Below are positions 44,029-54,223 of a stretch of DNA of 64,000 bases, piece by piece. The number at the start of each line of letters is the position of its first letter. The first letter of the stretch is position 1. The notes below the pieces were generated by a model. It searched no databases. It saw only the letters and a list, made by a program, of their open reading frames with translations, and was not told the origin of the DNA. Source of the DNA: Eurosta solidaginis (lineage: Eukaryota; Arthropoda; Insecta; Diptera; Tephritidae); NCBI RefSeq assembly GCF_040869045.1, contig NC_090324.1, forward strand, positions 52,543,346 to 52,607,345, read 5' to 3'. Position numbers and translations under genes: made by a program.

Positions 44029-44618
44029 ATGGTTGCGAAGAAGCTCAGGCTAAAGAAGAAGCCAGTTACCAAGAAGGTTGCACCCGCACCGTTGGCCGTC
44101 AAGAAACCTGTTGTAAAGAAGGTGGTTAACCAGCTCTTCGAAAAGCATCCCAAGAATTTCGGCATAGGCCAGAATGTCCAACCTAAACGTGACTTATCTC
44201 GTTTTGTAAAATGGCCCTAATATATTCGGGTTCAGCGCCAAAAGGCTTTTTTGCAAAAGTGTTTGAAGGTACCTCCACCAAATCATCAATTTAGATAAAA
44301 CAACAGCAGTAAAAACATTCAAACTTTTGGAGAAATACTGCCCAGAATCGGCGCTTGCTAAAAGGCAACGTTTGAAGAGGATTGAGGAAGCTAAAACCAA
44401 GGGCAAGGATGTACAACCCAAGAAAAAACTCACTTTCGTGCGGTCTGGTACAAATACCGTGACTGCTTGTGGAGCAAAAGAAGGCACAGCTGGTTGTAAT
44501 TGCGCATGATGAGATCCATAAACACTGGGGAGGTGGTATTCTCGTCTCCAAGGGTTTGGAACGCATTGCTGAATTGGAGCGCGCTGAGGCGCGTGAATTG
44601 GCACAAGAACAAGGTTAA
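44029..44618 (+). pseudogene. RpL7A: Ribosomal protein L7A (eL8) processed pseudogene
   Basis: Intronless copy of the mRNA for large-subunit protein eL8. Start: [20 protein letters not shown]; then [20 protein letters not shown] and DLSRFVKWP followed by an in-frame TAA (44218-44220), QRQKAFLQKCLKVPPPNHQF, a small deletion with frame change, LLEKYCPESALAKRQRLKRI, PKKKLTFVRSGTNTVT, another frame change, and KKAQLVVIAHD joined to HKHWGGGILVSKG and RAEARELAQEQG with the final TAA. About 85 residues of the usual middle are missing. AATAAA lies at 44711; no poly-A tail remains. Clearly dead; a functional copy must be elsewhere. Confidence 0.9.
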
Positions 44619-44849
44619 AACATGCAGAGATATTTGTAATTCTATGTTGGCTAATTATTTTTAAGTGCTGAATTTTGCCAAGCAGTACCTAATTAATGGC
44701 AATGGAAAAGTAAATAAAGTAGTTTATACTCGACTTTCATGAAGTAATTTGTTTGTGAACTTTTCGAAAAGAATTCCGTTAAGTTTTTTATAAAAAAAGA
44801 GACGTTTTATCTATAGTAAATACACAAAAGTTGCAATAGAGTCAATTTA

Positions 44850-45600
44850 CGTGTCTGCTTCTGCATCTGGATGCAGCTACCTATCAAGTCATTTACCAAC
44901 TAAAAGTACTCACCACAGCTATGTTTGCCGTAATCATACTGCGCCGGCGTCTCATCCAGACACAATGGGGTGCGCTAGTACTACTAATTGCAGGCGTAGT
45001 TATGGTACAACTAGCACAAGCGGTCGACGAGACTAAGGTTGGTGGTAAAGAACAAACAAGCGGTCGTGAACAAAATCGTTTACTTGGTTTATGGGCTGCA
45101 CTTGGTGCTTGTTTTCGATCTGGTTTTGCCGGTATAGATTTTGAAAAAAAAATTCTTAAAGGTGCCGATATATCGGTATGGATGCGTAATGTACAATGAA
45201 GTTTATTGAGTATACCATTCGGTGTACTAACATGTTTCGTTAATGATGGACGTCAAATTTTGAAAAATGGTTTCTTCGGTTATGACTTATTTATGGGGTA
45301 TTTAATATTTTTACAAGCTGGTGATGGCCTAATTGTTGCTGTTATTGTTGAATATGCTGATAACATATTAAAAGGTTTTGCCACATCATTAGCAATTGTT
45401 ATATCGTATATAGCTTCACTATATATTTTGATTTTAAATTTAACGTTAAGTTTTGCTGGAGGAGCAGGTTAAGTGATTGCATCAATATTCTTAGGGGTCA
45501 TGATCCTAAAAAATCTGGACAAACAAATTCGACAACGACAGCTCCACAAAGATCGCAGGCCATTTTAGAGGCTGAGGAAACCCTCTTGCCTAGAGTTTAA
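44850..45600 (+). pseudogene. UDP-galactose transporter (SLC35A2-like) fragment
   Basis: C-terminal two thirds of a Golgi nucleotide-sugar transporter of the SLC35A family. Begins in frame at LHLDAATYQVIYQLKVLTTA, a signature of the family. Then VIILRRRLIQTQWGALVLLI, NRLLGLWAALGACFRSGFAG, FEKKILKGADISVWMRNVQ, a stop (45197-45199), IPFGVLTCFVNDGRQIL, GDGLIVAVIVEYADNILKGF, and FATSLAIVISYIASLYIL, with another stop at 45470-45472. A third piece ends QAILEAEETLLPRV and TAA at 45600. Membrane segments of the normal protein are still visible. Missing N-terminus plus two stops mean it is not functional. Confidence 0.8.
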
Positions 45601-45867
45601 AAATAATGGGAGTTCAGTGAAACCGTGGGCCAGAGTATGAAGTCGAACATTTTATAAAGTTTTCTTATTCAATAGCGAAATGTTAATGTAATCACAGTTT
45701 GGTATTAAGAGCCGTTTGCTAAGAAATAATTTAGGCAATTCACAAGGTATACTATTCGCCGTATGTGGTCAAATTTTATAGTGGAAACCATGAAAACAAT
45801 CCAAACCTTAGAATTGTGCTTGAATACACTCTTGTGAATTGCGCAATTATAGACAATTAATGTAAGG
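45601..45867. other. Short spacer, possibly coding remnant
   Basis: One stretch (45705-45860, plus strand, two frames) reads LLRNNLGNSQGILFAVCGQI, then METMKTIQTLE-like sequence, which looks like decayed coding sequence. I cannot name the source gene. Confidence 0.3.
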
Positions 45868-46012
45868 CGCGATAACCGCGGAAGAGATTCTAAGCCGAGT
45901 TTCTCTTTCAATTTGCGTCGTGCTCCTCTTTGAGCGTTTCTCATGGCAGAATTACGCGCGGAGCGCTTGCCAAACAATGCCGAGGGGCGACCCCGCTTAG
46001 ACAACTTTCCTT
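45868..46012 (-). mobile_element. SINE fragment
   Basis: Minus-strand matches to the 3' half of the tRNA-derived SINE at 14675-15031: TTATCGCGCCTTACATTA end, GGAGCACGACGCAAATTG, CAAGCGCTCCGCGCGTAATT and TCTAAGCGGGGTCGCCCCTC. An internal segment (the GTCCCGTCCGGCC region) is deleted, and the tRNA head is absent. Confidence 0.8.
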
Positions 46013-46037
46013 CTAATTGAAAAAAAATTGTTGTTGC

Positions 46038-46575
46038 AATGATCATTAGCAGTTAACGATTCACTGAATGCAAGAGTGCGTTTATCATCGATTGCAGCAT
46101 GTGTCACTGCCAAATCTTTACGCCGTAGAGCGGCTACAATTTTAGGGCCAATAATTTCGCGGAAGCCTGGTAAAGTTGTAAATGCGCCATATCCAACTTT
46201 ACTCACTAGTAAACGTCTAAGTGCATGACAAATTTCAAGAATATTGAATTGGGCTGTTGGATCCAATTGATCTGAGGAGCACGGCGTAACTTCAAGCAGT
46301 GTGGGTAAGCTGATGCAGGACCAATGGTATTTATAAGCAGAGAAACGTTGTGAATTTTTAGGCTTATCAGCAAACTTTGATAATATTTTAATATCGAACA
46401 AGGTATGTCCTTGCGATACTCGGATGAAAAGCGCATAGAATCAACGCGTTCCTCCCTTTTTATTGTCAACAAAAATTCATTGGGGATATTTGAAGTTTTA
46501 TTGGGTGCCGCCGAAACATCATCTGAGTATGTCCAACGATTTGTTAAATCAAACTTATCTGGATTACATGTGGAT
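46038..46575 (-). pseudogene. Rme-8: Rme-8 (DNAJC13 homologue) fragment, rearranged
   Basis: Endosomal DnaJ protein pseudogene. Minus strand from 46575: STCNPDKFDLTNRWTYSDD and MRFSSEYRKDIPCSILKYYQ (N-terminal PH-like region), a frame change near 46400, KNSQRFSAYKYHWSCISLPT and LLEVTPCSSDQLDPT, then directly ICHALRRLLVSKVGYGAFTT and ALRRKDLAVTHAAID, which lie some hundred residues later in the normal protein, then KRTLAFSESLTAND, which normally precedes that piece. The order of segments is thus changed. Assignment rests on remembered DNAJC13 architecture. It abuts the neprilysin fragment head to head. Confidence 0.7.
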
Positions 46576-46986
46576 ATTGCTATACTATTTTGTGCTAATA
46601 AGGAACGTGCAGCGAAGGAGCTACTTGAATCGATTGATTTCGAAAACGCATTGACCAACATCTCCGGGCCTGCTGAAAAAAAATGTCGCAACACCAATGA
46701 GCTCTATAATTTCGCGCCATAAACCAGTTACAAGAAACCTATCCCTATGTGCAATGGTTGGAGTACACAAACGCTTTATCGCTTTCCGAAACCCAAGTAA
46801 CAGAAGGTGAACCTGTGAATCTATCAGTGCTTAGTTTCTTCGATGCTTTAGGTCCATTGTTGGAACGTACACCAAATCGTGTAAGTGTCGATTATATGAT
46901 GTGGCGTATTCACGCTTTCTCTATCGTATTCCTATCGGAACAATTCCGTAAACGTCAATTACAGTATGCAATGGCTTGGTCTGGAT
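46572..46986 (+). pseudogene. Neprilysin-like (M13 peptidase) fragment
   Basis: Part of the ectodomain of a neprilysin-family zinc metallopeptidase, upstream of the HExxH site. DIAILFCANKERAAKELLES and FENALTNISGPAEKKCRNTN are continuous, then a stop (46720-46722) and frame change, ETYPYVQWLEYTNALSLSET, VLSFFDALGPLLERTPNRVS and VDYMMWRIHAFSIVFLSEQF, ending RKRQLQYAMAWSG. No introns are visible although such genes are multi-exon, so it may be from cDNA, but the fragment is short. The catalytic region is absent. It stops where tandem-repeat DNA begins. Confidence 0.8.
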
Positions 46987-47340
46987 GTTCTGTGGCAGAT
47001 GCAAATCTGCATGAGGGTTCTGGTGACCTCGCTCGGAGTGAGCGAGTGAATTTGGGATGTTTTTTTGAAAATTTAAAATATATTGGGTCGCATGTCTTTA
47101 GGCTCTGTAGCAGATAGCGGATCTGCGTTAGGATTGTTGGATGGCCTCGTTTCGGGTGAAAGAGTGAAATTTGCGTTGACTTTTTGAAATTTGTTTAAAA
47201 ACTTACTGGGCCGAATGCCTTGGCTTTCTGTGGCAGATGGGTTCCCCTTCAGCGGTAGGCTTTTCTGGTGTCCTCGCTCTGGGGGAGCGAGTGAATTTGG
47301 GTGTTTTCTGGTGTCTTCGCTCTGGGTGAGCGAGTGAGTT
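46987..47340. repeat. Diverged ~120-bp tandem repeats
   Basis: About three units with TCTGTGGCAGATGCAAATCT, TCCTCGCTCTGGGTGAGCGA and GTGAATTTGGGTGTTTT. Landmarks at about 46992, 47107 and 47230, and again at 47310. Probably part of the 3' noncoding region of BEL 2. Confidence 0.65.
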
Positions 47341-47940
47341 GTGGGACGGTTTCTTCAAGGGGCCCGCGGTTAGTGTCTTCATGAAGCACTGAGTTGTGCC
47401 TTTTGGTTTTGCGAGCTTTTGATAAGCTCTCATGCGTCCTCGTGCCTCTCTCTCCCTCTCTCCATTGCCCACCAGTAGCAAGGTGTAGGATATCCTCCGG
47501 TAGACTCGACACGAGACCGGGGGAAAAGAACAAAAAAAGAAGATGTAGGATCGCCCCTCGGTAGACTCGCACCATCACGAGACCGGAGGGTTGAGTATAA
47601 TTAGGGCCTCGGGATAGACACAAGCTTAGGCATAGCGGTGCATCACGATGCGTGGTTGAACGCGTCTTTATGTCCCGCGCTCCCTTTCCCCATTGCCATC
47701 GCGTAGTACGTTTCACGATTCCCCTCCGGTAGACTCGCACCATCACGAGACCGGGGGTTTATTCGATATATGGCTAGGGAGAAACGCAGGCTTAGGGACA
47801 GAGAGACATGAAGACGCGGGTTCCTTAATATGCTTTCCATGCTATCACCAACCGTGGGCCTCTGATTTTAGGAGGTCGGGGGAAATAGAGATTGGGTTGA
47901 TTTTTCTGAAAGGAGGGATATGGAGGAACGGAAGAATTGT
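47341..47940. repeat. 3' region of BEL 2 with GAGACCGG repeats
   Basis: Contains three copies of a motif CTCCGGTAGACTCGCACCAT followed by CACGAGACCGG (about 47492-47520, 47557-47587 and 47717-47755). Together with the preceding block it lies between the integrase stop and the rest of the composite element. No coding is supported. Confidence 0.6.
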
Positions 47941-48745
47941 TAAGAGGAACTCGTGGTCCTCTCACAATCTATCTCCGTAGGAAGAAGGATCAGTTTGACC
48001 AAAGGTCGTCTGACTTGACCCTTCTCGGTTAGGAGGTCGACTACACGTACTCGGTTATCTTCGCCGGGGTGTACGTTGACGACTCTACCTAACCTCCATT
48101 CGTTGGGAAATAAGTTGTCCTCTTTGAGGACAGCGAGGTCTCCCACTTTTATATTTTCTTTGGGATGCTTCCACTTCACTCGTTTTTGAAGTTCGGATAG
48201 ATATTCCACCTTCCATCGTTTTCAGAATGTGTGGTGGAGGGCTTTGAGTTTCTGCCATCGATTGATCATCGAGACAGAGCTCTCACTGGCATCTGGTTCT
48301 GGCGGAGCCAGTAGGTAGCTGCCCGTTAGGAAATGTCCAAAGGTTAATGGTTCCAGATCCGTTGGGTCATTCGACCCTGGACTGAGTGGGCGCGAGTTGA
48401 GGCACGCCTCAATCTGGCACAAAAGGGTTTGGAACTCCTCTATGGTGTACATATGGGGAGACGCGATCTTTTTGAAGTGGCTTTTGAAGCTCTTCACTCC
48501 CGCCTCCCACAAGCCGCCCATATGTGGAGCGCCGGCTGGAATAAAATGGCAAGTTAACGCTTGATGGCTATACTTGGAGACTGTTTTGTCTCGGGTTTCT
48601 GCCAGGAAGGCTTTGAATTCCGATCGTAGAGATCTGGAAGCTCCGACAAAGTTCGTACCATTGTCGGAGTAGATGTTCTTCGGACATCCTCTTCTCGCGA
48701 TAAAACGCAAAAAGGCCGCGAGGAAGCATGGGGTACTAAGGTCAC
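47941..48745 (-). pseudogene. BEL 2 integrase, core and C-terminus
   Basis: Continues from the stop at 48756. RFIARRGCPKNIYSDNGTNF (second aspartate), FIPAGAPHMGGLWEAGVKSF (catalytic glutamate), FQTLLCQIEACLNSRPLSPG, DLEPLTFGHFLTGSYLLAP, a stop near 48222, then the BEL C-terminal motif ENIKVGDLAVLKEDNLFPNE and LGRVVNVHPGEDNRVRVVDL. The frame ends ERTTSSS with TAA at 47940. It is disabled by only two stops. Confidence 0.9.
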
Positions 48746-48755
48746 TAGTGGCTTC

Positions 48756-49607
48756 TTAATGGATGGCCTTCGTGGAGAAACAGACGAAAAGGCATACGTA
48801 GCCTTTTGACAGTCGACATCCCCTACCGCGGTAGCTTTTTATGTCGAAAGGCCCCGCAAAGTCTACCCCGGTATTGGTGACCGCGCGGGTAAAAGTAGTC
48901 CGTTCGCATGGAAGGGTCCCCATAAGTTGGGTCTGAGCCTGCTTTCGGTGAATAATGCAGGTTTTGCAATTTTGGATGACGGCTCTGATCATTGTCTTGA
49001 CGTTCGGAATCCAATATTGGGTTCGAATAAGACGGAGCATGAGCTGGTTCTCGCCATGAAGGGAGTCATGATGAGCCATCATAACTGTAAGGCGAGACAG
49101 CCTACAATTGTAAGGCAAGTTGATCGGATGCCGCTCGTTGTATGACATGTCTTTTGAAGCCCCTAGACGCCCCCCTGTTCTAATAATATCATCTTTGTCG
49201 ATATATGGGTTGAGTGACAGTATTTCACTCTTTCGATCGATAGGTTCCCTATTTTTAAATTTTAAAAATTCTGTCCCGTAAAATTGTTTCTGGCAGACTC
49301 GTATTAATGCCTGAGTCGTTGCCTTAATCTCATCGGCTGAGATTATACACGACCTTTCGTGGGACATTGCTTTAGTTTTTGGGTGAGTTCGTTTATAAAA
49401 TCTCCTAACATAGGATAGAACCTTTAAAGCCCTGGGTAAATTTGAGAATCGGTCGAGAATATCTACCTGATCTACCCTTGTCGTGGCATATGTTTGTGCC
49501 CTCTTCTCCTCAACGGACGTTTTATAGTCGGGCTCTTGTGCAGGCCAGTGAATATTGTCTTCTTGCAGCCAAGAAGGTCCCTGCCACCACAACGAATTGT
49601 TGACCAA
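48756..49607 (-). pseudogene. BEL 2 RNase H linker and integrase N-terminus
   Basis: 283 residues. Begins LWWQGPSWLQEDNIHWPAQE (linker), then the zinc-binding MMAHHDSLHGENQLMLRLIR and VIQNCKTCIIHRKQAQTQ, and TNTGVDFAGPFDIKSYRGRG (first catalytic aspartate). It ends CFSTKAIH at a TAA; the integrase core continues in the same protein order beyond it. Confidence 0.88.
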
Positions 49608-50404
49608 CTCTGCTTCCTAGATCCGCTGGATTAGATTCCGAGTCCACGTGAAGCCAGTCCTTGCTACCGATCATATCGATGATCTTAGTGATTCGGTGTG
49701 CGACGAAGGTTGACCAGGAATAGGGCGACTTTCTTAGGATAGGATTGCGCGTTTGGTGGTGTTCTCGCCATTCCCTAAAAATCCTGCTGTAAAGTAAAAC
49801 ATGTCTGAGTGCGCGTTCCATCGTATTCCGAGTGCCTTCACCGAGCTAGCCTCTTCAAACGCTAGGAAGTCCTCGCTGAGCAAATCCGTTTTGGGGATGT
49901 CCTGAAGGATTTCCTCACAATTTTATGTCCACTTGCGTAATGGAAAGCCAGCTGAGTGTAATGCTTCGCGAATCTCGTTTCTTGCTCTAATGGTTGACGC
50001 TATTGTTTGTCCTCCAGATAAAACGTCGTCGACATACATACTTTCTCGTAATATACCCGATGCTATTGGGTGCGTATTTTCTACATCATCAGCCAGTTGT
50101 AGAAGTGATCGTATCGCGAGGTAGGGGCGCAGTTTACAACAAATGTGACAGTCTTTAGTTCGTAAAGACTGATGGGTTCGTTGGGGGATGTTCGATGGAC
50201 AATTCTTTGAAATTTGGCGTGATTATCGGTCACCCAAATTTGCCTGTACATCTTTTTTATGTCACTATTAAAGACAAAGCGGTACAGTCTCCAACGTAGA
50301 ATGAAAATAGGCAAGTCTGCTTGGAGTACTGGACCTGGGTGGAGTATGTCGTTTAGACTAATGCCATTTGCTGTCGGACTTGACGCGTTGAAGACGACGC
50401 GCAC
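49522..50404 (-). pseudogene. BEL 2 reverse transcriptase and RNase H remnant
   Basis: RT: MRVVFNASSPTANGISLNDI, FVFNSDIKKMYRQIWVTDNH (motif A), a frame break near 50090, then MYVDDVLSGGQTIASTIRAR (YVDD, about 50035). After a further stop near 49920 come IRWNAHSDMFYF and SPYSWSTFVAHRITKI. Compared with BEL 1 much of RNase H is missing; VDSESNPADLGSR is its end. Broken by several frame changes. Confidence 0.85.
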
Positions 50405-50419
50405 TTTGGTAGTGGTACT

Positions 50420-51826
50420 TTATGCTTTTACAACGGCGTGGTGGGGCAGGAAATAACAATCGGAATCGTCGGATGGAATATTGTTTTTGATTTTTCTCAT
50501 ATGTCCAAGAGTTTCGTATTCGGATAACACCCGAACATTCTCTTTCCCTAACTCTTGGTTTTTCAGTAATCGCCCCTCATTTCTGAAGAATTGTGAACAT
50601 GCGCGCTTTAGGGACGGTCCTAATTTAATATTCTCAGGGTAATCCTGCCTGAATGGTAGCGAAACTGTATACCTCCCATTTTCATCACGTTTTGTTGTTT
50701 CCTTAAACAGTTGTTCACAATACCTTTCTTCTTCATTAAGCATTTTATTTTTGGGAACATTTTCTATCTCCCAGTAAGCTTTTAATTGGTTGTCCAACGC
50801 AACCTCGTTATAAAATGACATGATGCTCTTCGTTGGACTCGGTGCTTCGATGCGACCGGTTAGTATCCAACCGAACACTGTCTCTTGGGCCAAAAGTGTA
50901 TTTAGTACATTCTTTTTCAGACCGCTCAGTATAATTTGGGGATATATGTCTCCTCCAAGTATGAGGTCTACGTCTTCGTTGATGTAGAACCTCTTGTCTG
51001 CCAACACCAAGTCTGGGAATGCCTGCATAGTCATGGCGTTGATATGGCAGGATGGAAGATTCCCAGTGAGTTTGGCTAGGACTAGAACGGGTGTAGTCAG
51101 GCTGAAGCAGGCATCCACTGGTGAACGTAATTCAATTTTGGATGCTTCTTTCACCTGAGCTGACACCTCATTTGTGATGCCTGAAACTTGGGCATGCATT
51201 TTCCTCGCTAGCAAATTGATTCTGCGTTTCAGTCTTTCAGTTATAAAGGAAAATTCAGACCCTAAATCAATTAATGCTCGCGCGGAGAAGTCGGTACCAT
51301 TATGGTGAATGTGTAGAGCAGTTCCTAATAGCACACCTGTGCTGGAATTCGTATGACAGGATGTCACATTTTTGTTCCCGTTTGAACCTGGTTTTTCTGA
51401 TTCCTGTCTCGCTAATGCCTGTCTAGAAGTAGAGGGCCTATTATCGTAGGAGTTTTGGGGCGGGTTGTAGGTGGTGTTTTTCTGTAGGGTATCCGCATGC
51501 AGGAGCGTATGGTGACGAGAGTGGCACGTATTGCAGTTGTAGGAACTGGGGCATCTGGTCACTGTGTGTCCTGGGGATAGACAATTCAGACAACCACTTG
51601 TAGATTTTATGAATTTAATCCTTTCTGAAGGGGTTAACTCGCAAAAGCGTGAACAGTTTCGTAATCTGTGCTCTGCGGACTTGCACATTTTACATATTGC
51701 CTTTGACGTCGGTCTGGATACCTTTGTTTGAAAGGCACAAAGTCTTTTCGTAGGGTGTTCTGTTGATTGTGGCGACGCGTTTAGTTTTTGCACTTTTGAA
51801 GTGGCATGCCCTGTAAAACCAGACAC
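50420..51826 (-). pseudogene. BEL 2 nucleocapsid, protease and RT start
   Basis: 468 open residues. Three zinc knuckles: CKMCKSAEHRLRNC, CLNCLSPGHTVTRC and CNTCHSRHHTLLH. Then a retropepsin with ARALIDLGSEFSFITERLKR (DLGS at the catalytic site), LILGGDIYPQIILSGL, TVFGWILTG, and the linker into RT (VSLPFRQDYPENIKLGPS). It ends YFLPHHAVVKA at a stop just before the RT VVFNAS motif. The long open frame argues for recent activity. Confidence 0.88.
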
Positions 51827-51829
51827 TGT

Positions 51830-52684
51830 TTAAAGTGTCTGAAACCGATTAGACAGGAATTTATCCATATCCTCCCACTTGGATATGTCCGTTTTATGAT
51901 CTATACTTTGCTCCCATAGAGCCAACGTGCTCTCTGGTAGCTTGGTTGAGCAGTGATAAGTCAGGATTGCATCCCAATTGGAAGTGTCAATTTTGTGGCA
52001 TTTGAGGGACGAAGTACAATTATTTATATCATTTTGCAGCTTTTTTATTGAACTGCCACACTCACTTTCTACCTTTTTTAAGTTAAATAAAATTTGTAGT
52101 TGTGTGTTAACTAAGATACGTTTGTTTTCGTATCTTTCACACAAGTTCTTCCAGGCCATCTCGAAACTTTCATTTGTGAGAGGGCATTTTTTAACGATAT
52201 CTTTTGCTTCGCCCTGCGTTTTGTTGTTGAGATGGAATAACTTTTCCACCCCTTTCAAACTATAATTGTTTATATATATTGCCGTGAACAGGTCGCGAAA
52301 AGTTGGCCAAGACAGATAATCCCCTTTAAAAACTTCCGTGTCACAAGCAGGGAGGCGCATTTTATGCGCATGAGGTTCTTGCTCAGGGTTGACGTTCTTT
52401 TCATCCTTCTTGTATTTTTCTGCCTCAGCAGATATAGACGCTGAACATCGCACGTAGATTACGTATGCTGCCTTTTGCTTCTTTCTGATCGCCATAACGT
52501 CATCCGCTAACACCTCATCAGATCCCAATAGCGAATCAAACGCAGACTTTACCTTCTTCCACAAGAGCCGCAACTCTTCCTGCTGTATTGCAAGGGTGTG
52601 TTTGCTATGGTCGCTCTCCGGAATAAGGCTGTAATTTTTATCAAACTCTGCCATTGATTCTGCTAAACGGATGTAGGTTTCCAT
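51830..52684 (-). CDS. BEL 2 Gag (DUF1759-type)
   Basis: 284 residues, uninterrupted, from ATG at 52684 (METYIRLAESMAEFDKNYSL). Contains the DUF1759 Gag core: RLPACDTEVFKGDYLSWPTF, RDLFTAIYINNYSLKGVEKL, FEMAWKNLCERYENKRILVN, LQILFNLKKVESECGSSIKK. It ends DKFLSNRFQTL and TAA three bases before the next frame, so the nucleocapsid was probably reached by readthrough or frameshifting. The second copy at 60324-61178 is almost identical. The frame is intact, though the element as a whole is not. Confidence 0.85.
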   Translation of the reverse strand: METYIRLAESMAEFDKNYSLIPESDHSKHTLAIQQEELRLLWKKVKSAFDSLLGSDEVLADDVMAIRKKQKAAYVIYVRCSASISAEAEKYKKDEKNVNPEQEPHAHKMRLPACDTEVFKGDYLSWPTFRDLFTAIYINNYSLKGVEKLFHLNNKTQGEAKDIVKKCPLTNESFEMAWKNLCERYENKRILVNTQLQILFNLKKVESECGSSIKKLQNDINNCTSSLKCHKIDTSNWDAILTYHCSTKLPESTLALWEQSIDHKTDISKWEDMDKFLSNRFQTL

Positions 52685-53718
52685 TGTTTTATTTACGTTT
52701 ATTAACGTGAAAATTGCCGATTATAGAAATGTAACGCTTTAGAGTAAAAATACCTGCCCTGCCGTAAATAAACACTATTGAAATTCGAAGTTTATTATTT
52801 ATTTTTTTTTTATTGCAGACTTTGTCAGAGTAGCGACAACGAAAAAAGGGTTTGTTTTAAGGACCTTTCGTCACAGCAGCGACAATAGCAAAAGATTTAA
52901 TGTACAAACTTTTTGTCTCAGCGGCAACAACAAAAAAAGGGGACCACTCGCCACTTCCACAAATAATGGGTGTATTTTTGGAAAAGTGAAAAAGTGCGTG
53001 CGATATTCGAAACCAAGCGCAAAAAAGGTGTAAAAAGTGTTTAAAAAGTGAAGTGAGCACGGGATTAATTAATTAAATTGAACTTAATTTCGTGTTTGTG
53101 ATGTGAAAAAAAAACAACAACACAAAACTATTTAGTATGGTGCGAAAAATGAGGTTAAGTTACCCTCTTCCTTGTGTTGTGTCTGGAAAACCTTACCACT
53201 GGTGGGGGGATAGACCAGATAATCACAAGGATCGAAATAAAATTAATAAACCAAGTGATTTAATTTTTGAAATTGGAAAGAAAAAATGGTGCTCACTAAA
53301 TAACTTCACTTTTTCACTTCTTTTTTATGATTTTAATTTTTCGCGCACTACACGGGTTTTTTTCCTTTATTTTGCAAAAAAACAACACTCAAAAAAAAAG
53401 TGGCAAGAAATATAACACTTACTTCTTATTGGTTTTTGTGCTGGAAAAGTTGATTGTGCTGTGCTGTGATTGGCGAATATGCTGTAGCTCTGGTCACCTA
53501 TGTACAATAAACTCCAACTTTTTCCTTGCCAATTTTCGGCTGCTAATATCGTGTTGTATAATATGTAACTTCCAAACTTCTTTGTTATGTTCTGCTGGGA
53601 TATGCTGTGGCAAATATATTCTCGTGGCAAACCTTTGGCAAATTTTATAGTAGGCAAATGTGCTGTGTTGTGGACTGTATAACAAATGGCGCTTTTAGTT
53701 CCTGGTGAGGAGGACCAA
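52685..53718 (-). other. BEL 2 leader between LTR and Gag
   Basis: About 1 kb of noncoding sequence, A/T-run rich. It begins (minus strand) with a primer-binding-like TGGTCCTCCTCACCAGG one base after the LTR; I cannot match a tRNA with confidence. Small open frames here are not supported as genes. Confidence 0.6.
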
Positions 53719-54223
53719 TGTTCGGCCTGAGTGCGTCTGGAACCGGCAGTGGGTAGGCGCACACGGGTCGATCTCGGGTTGATAGTGCTCTCGAAAGAAA
53801 GTAAAAGAACAAAACGCAAAGAGGATTTCCTCGTTATAATAGTGTTTTAATTAGAGTGTAGGAAAATATATACAAGGATACAATATTACCTTTGAGTGTA
53901 AAAATGATGACGGTGATACTCGGCGATGTGTGCTTGTTGGCGGTCTATTGAAAAAGAGGCCGGTTGTGCCGTTGATGACAACCGCTAAGCCGCGAAAAAG
54001 TCCTCCGGTATTAAGGAGGGGAAGAGCCACACACACAACCACCCTTACGTATACGTGCATGGGTGCTGACAACCTGCACACACACGCACGTGCATGTGTA
54101 TGAAACGCATGCATGTGCATGCATGCACACAAAGCGGCGTGGGTGTGGGTGGCTGAAAATATTATTAAAACATTAGGGAGGGGCGCCGTCAATCAGGTAA
54201 AAGTTAGGCGTTGGGCCTAAACA
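53719..54223 (-). repeat. 5' LTR of BEL 2
   Basis: 505 bp. On the minus strand it starts TGTTTAGGCCCAACGCC and ends CAGGCCGAACA. Contains a GCATGCATGTGCATGCATGC and ACACACGCACG microsatellite (54060-54130). Same length as the copy at 62216-62720. Confidence 0.9.

Larger units (their letters stand above)
40143..54223 (-). mobile_element. BEL element 2 with large internal block (composite)
   Basis: A minus-strand BEL/Pao element with a complete 5' LTR at right (53719-54223) and the first 90 bp of its 3' LTR at left (40143-40232), preceded in element sense by a purine-rich tract. The flanks are left and right parts of the same repeat family. I infer a single insertion. The region 41000-47000 contains another Gag-like gene and host-gene fragments not expected in BEL, so it has been invaded or rearranged. 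Unity of the 14 kb is an inference. Confidence 0.55.

Noticed and set aside
44029..44618. A working RpL7A gene
   Set aside because: In-frame stop, two frame changes and loss of the middle of the protein.
53137..53415. Open frame MVRKMRLSYPLPCVV in the BEL leader
   Set aside because: Opposite strand to the element, no domain; present in both copies only because of the duplication.
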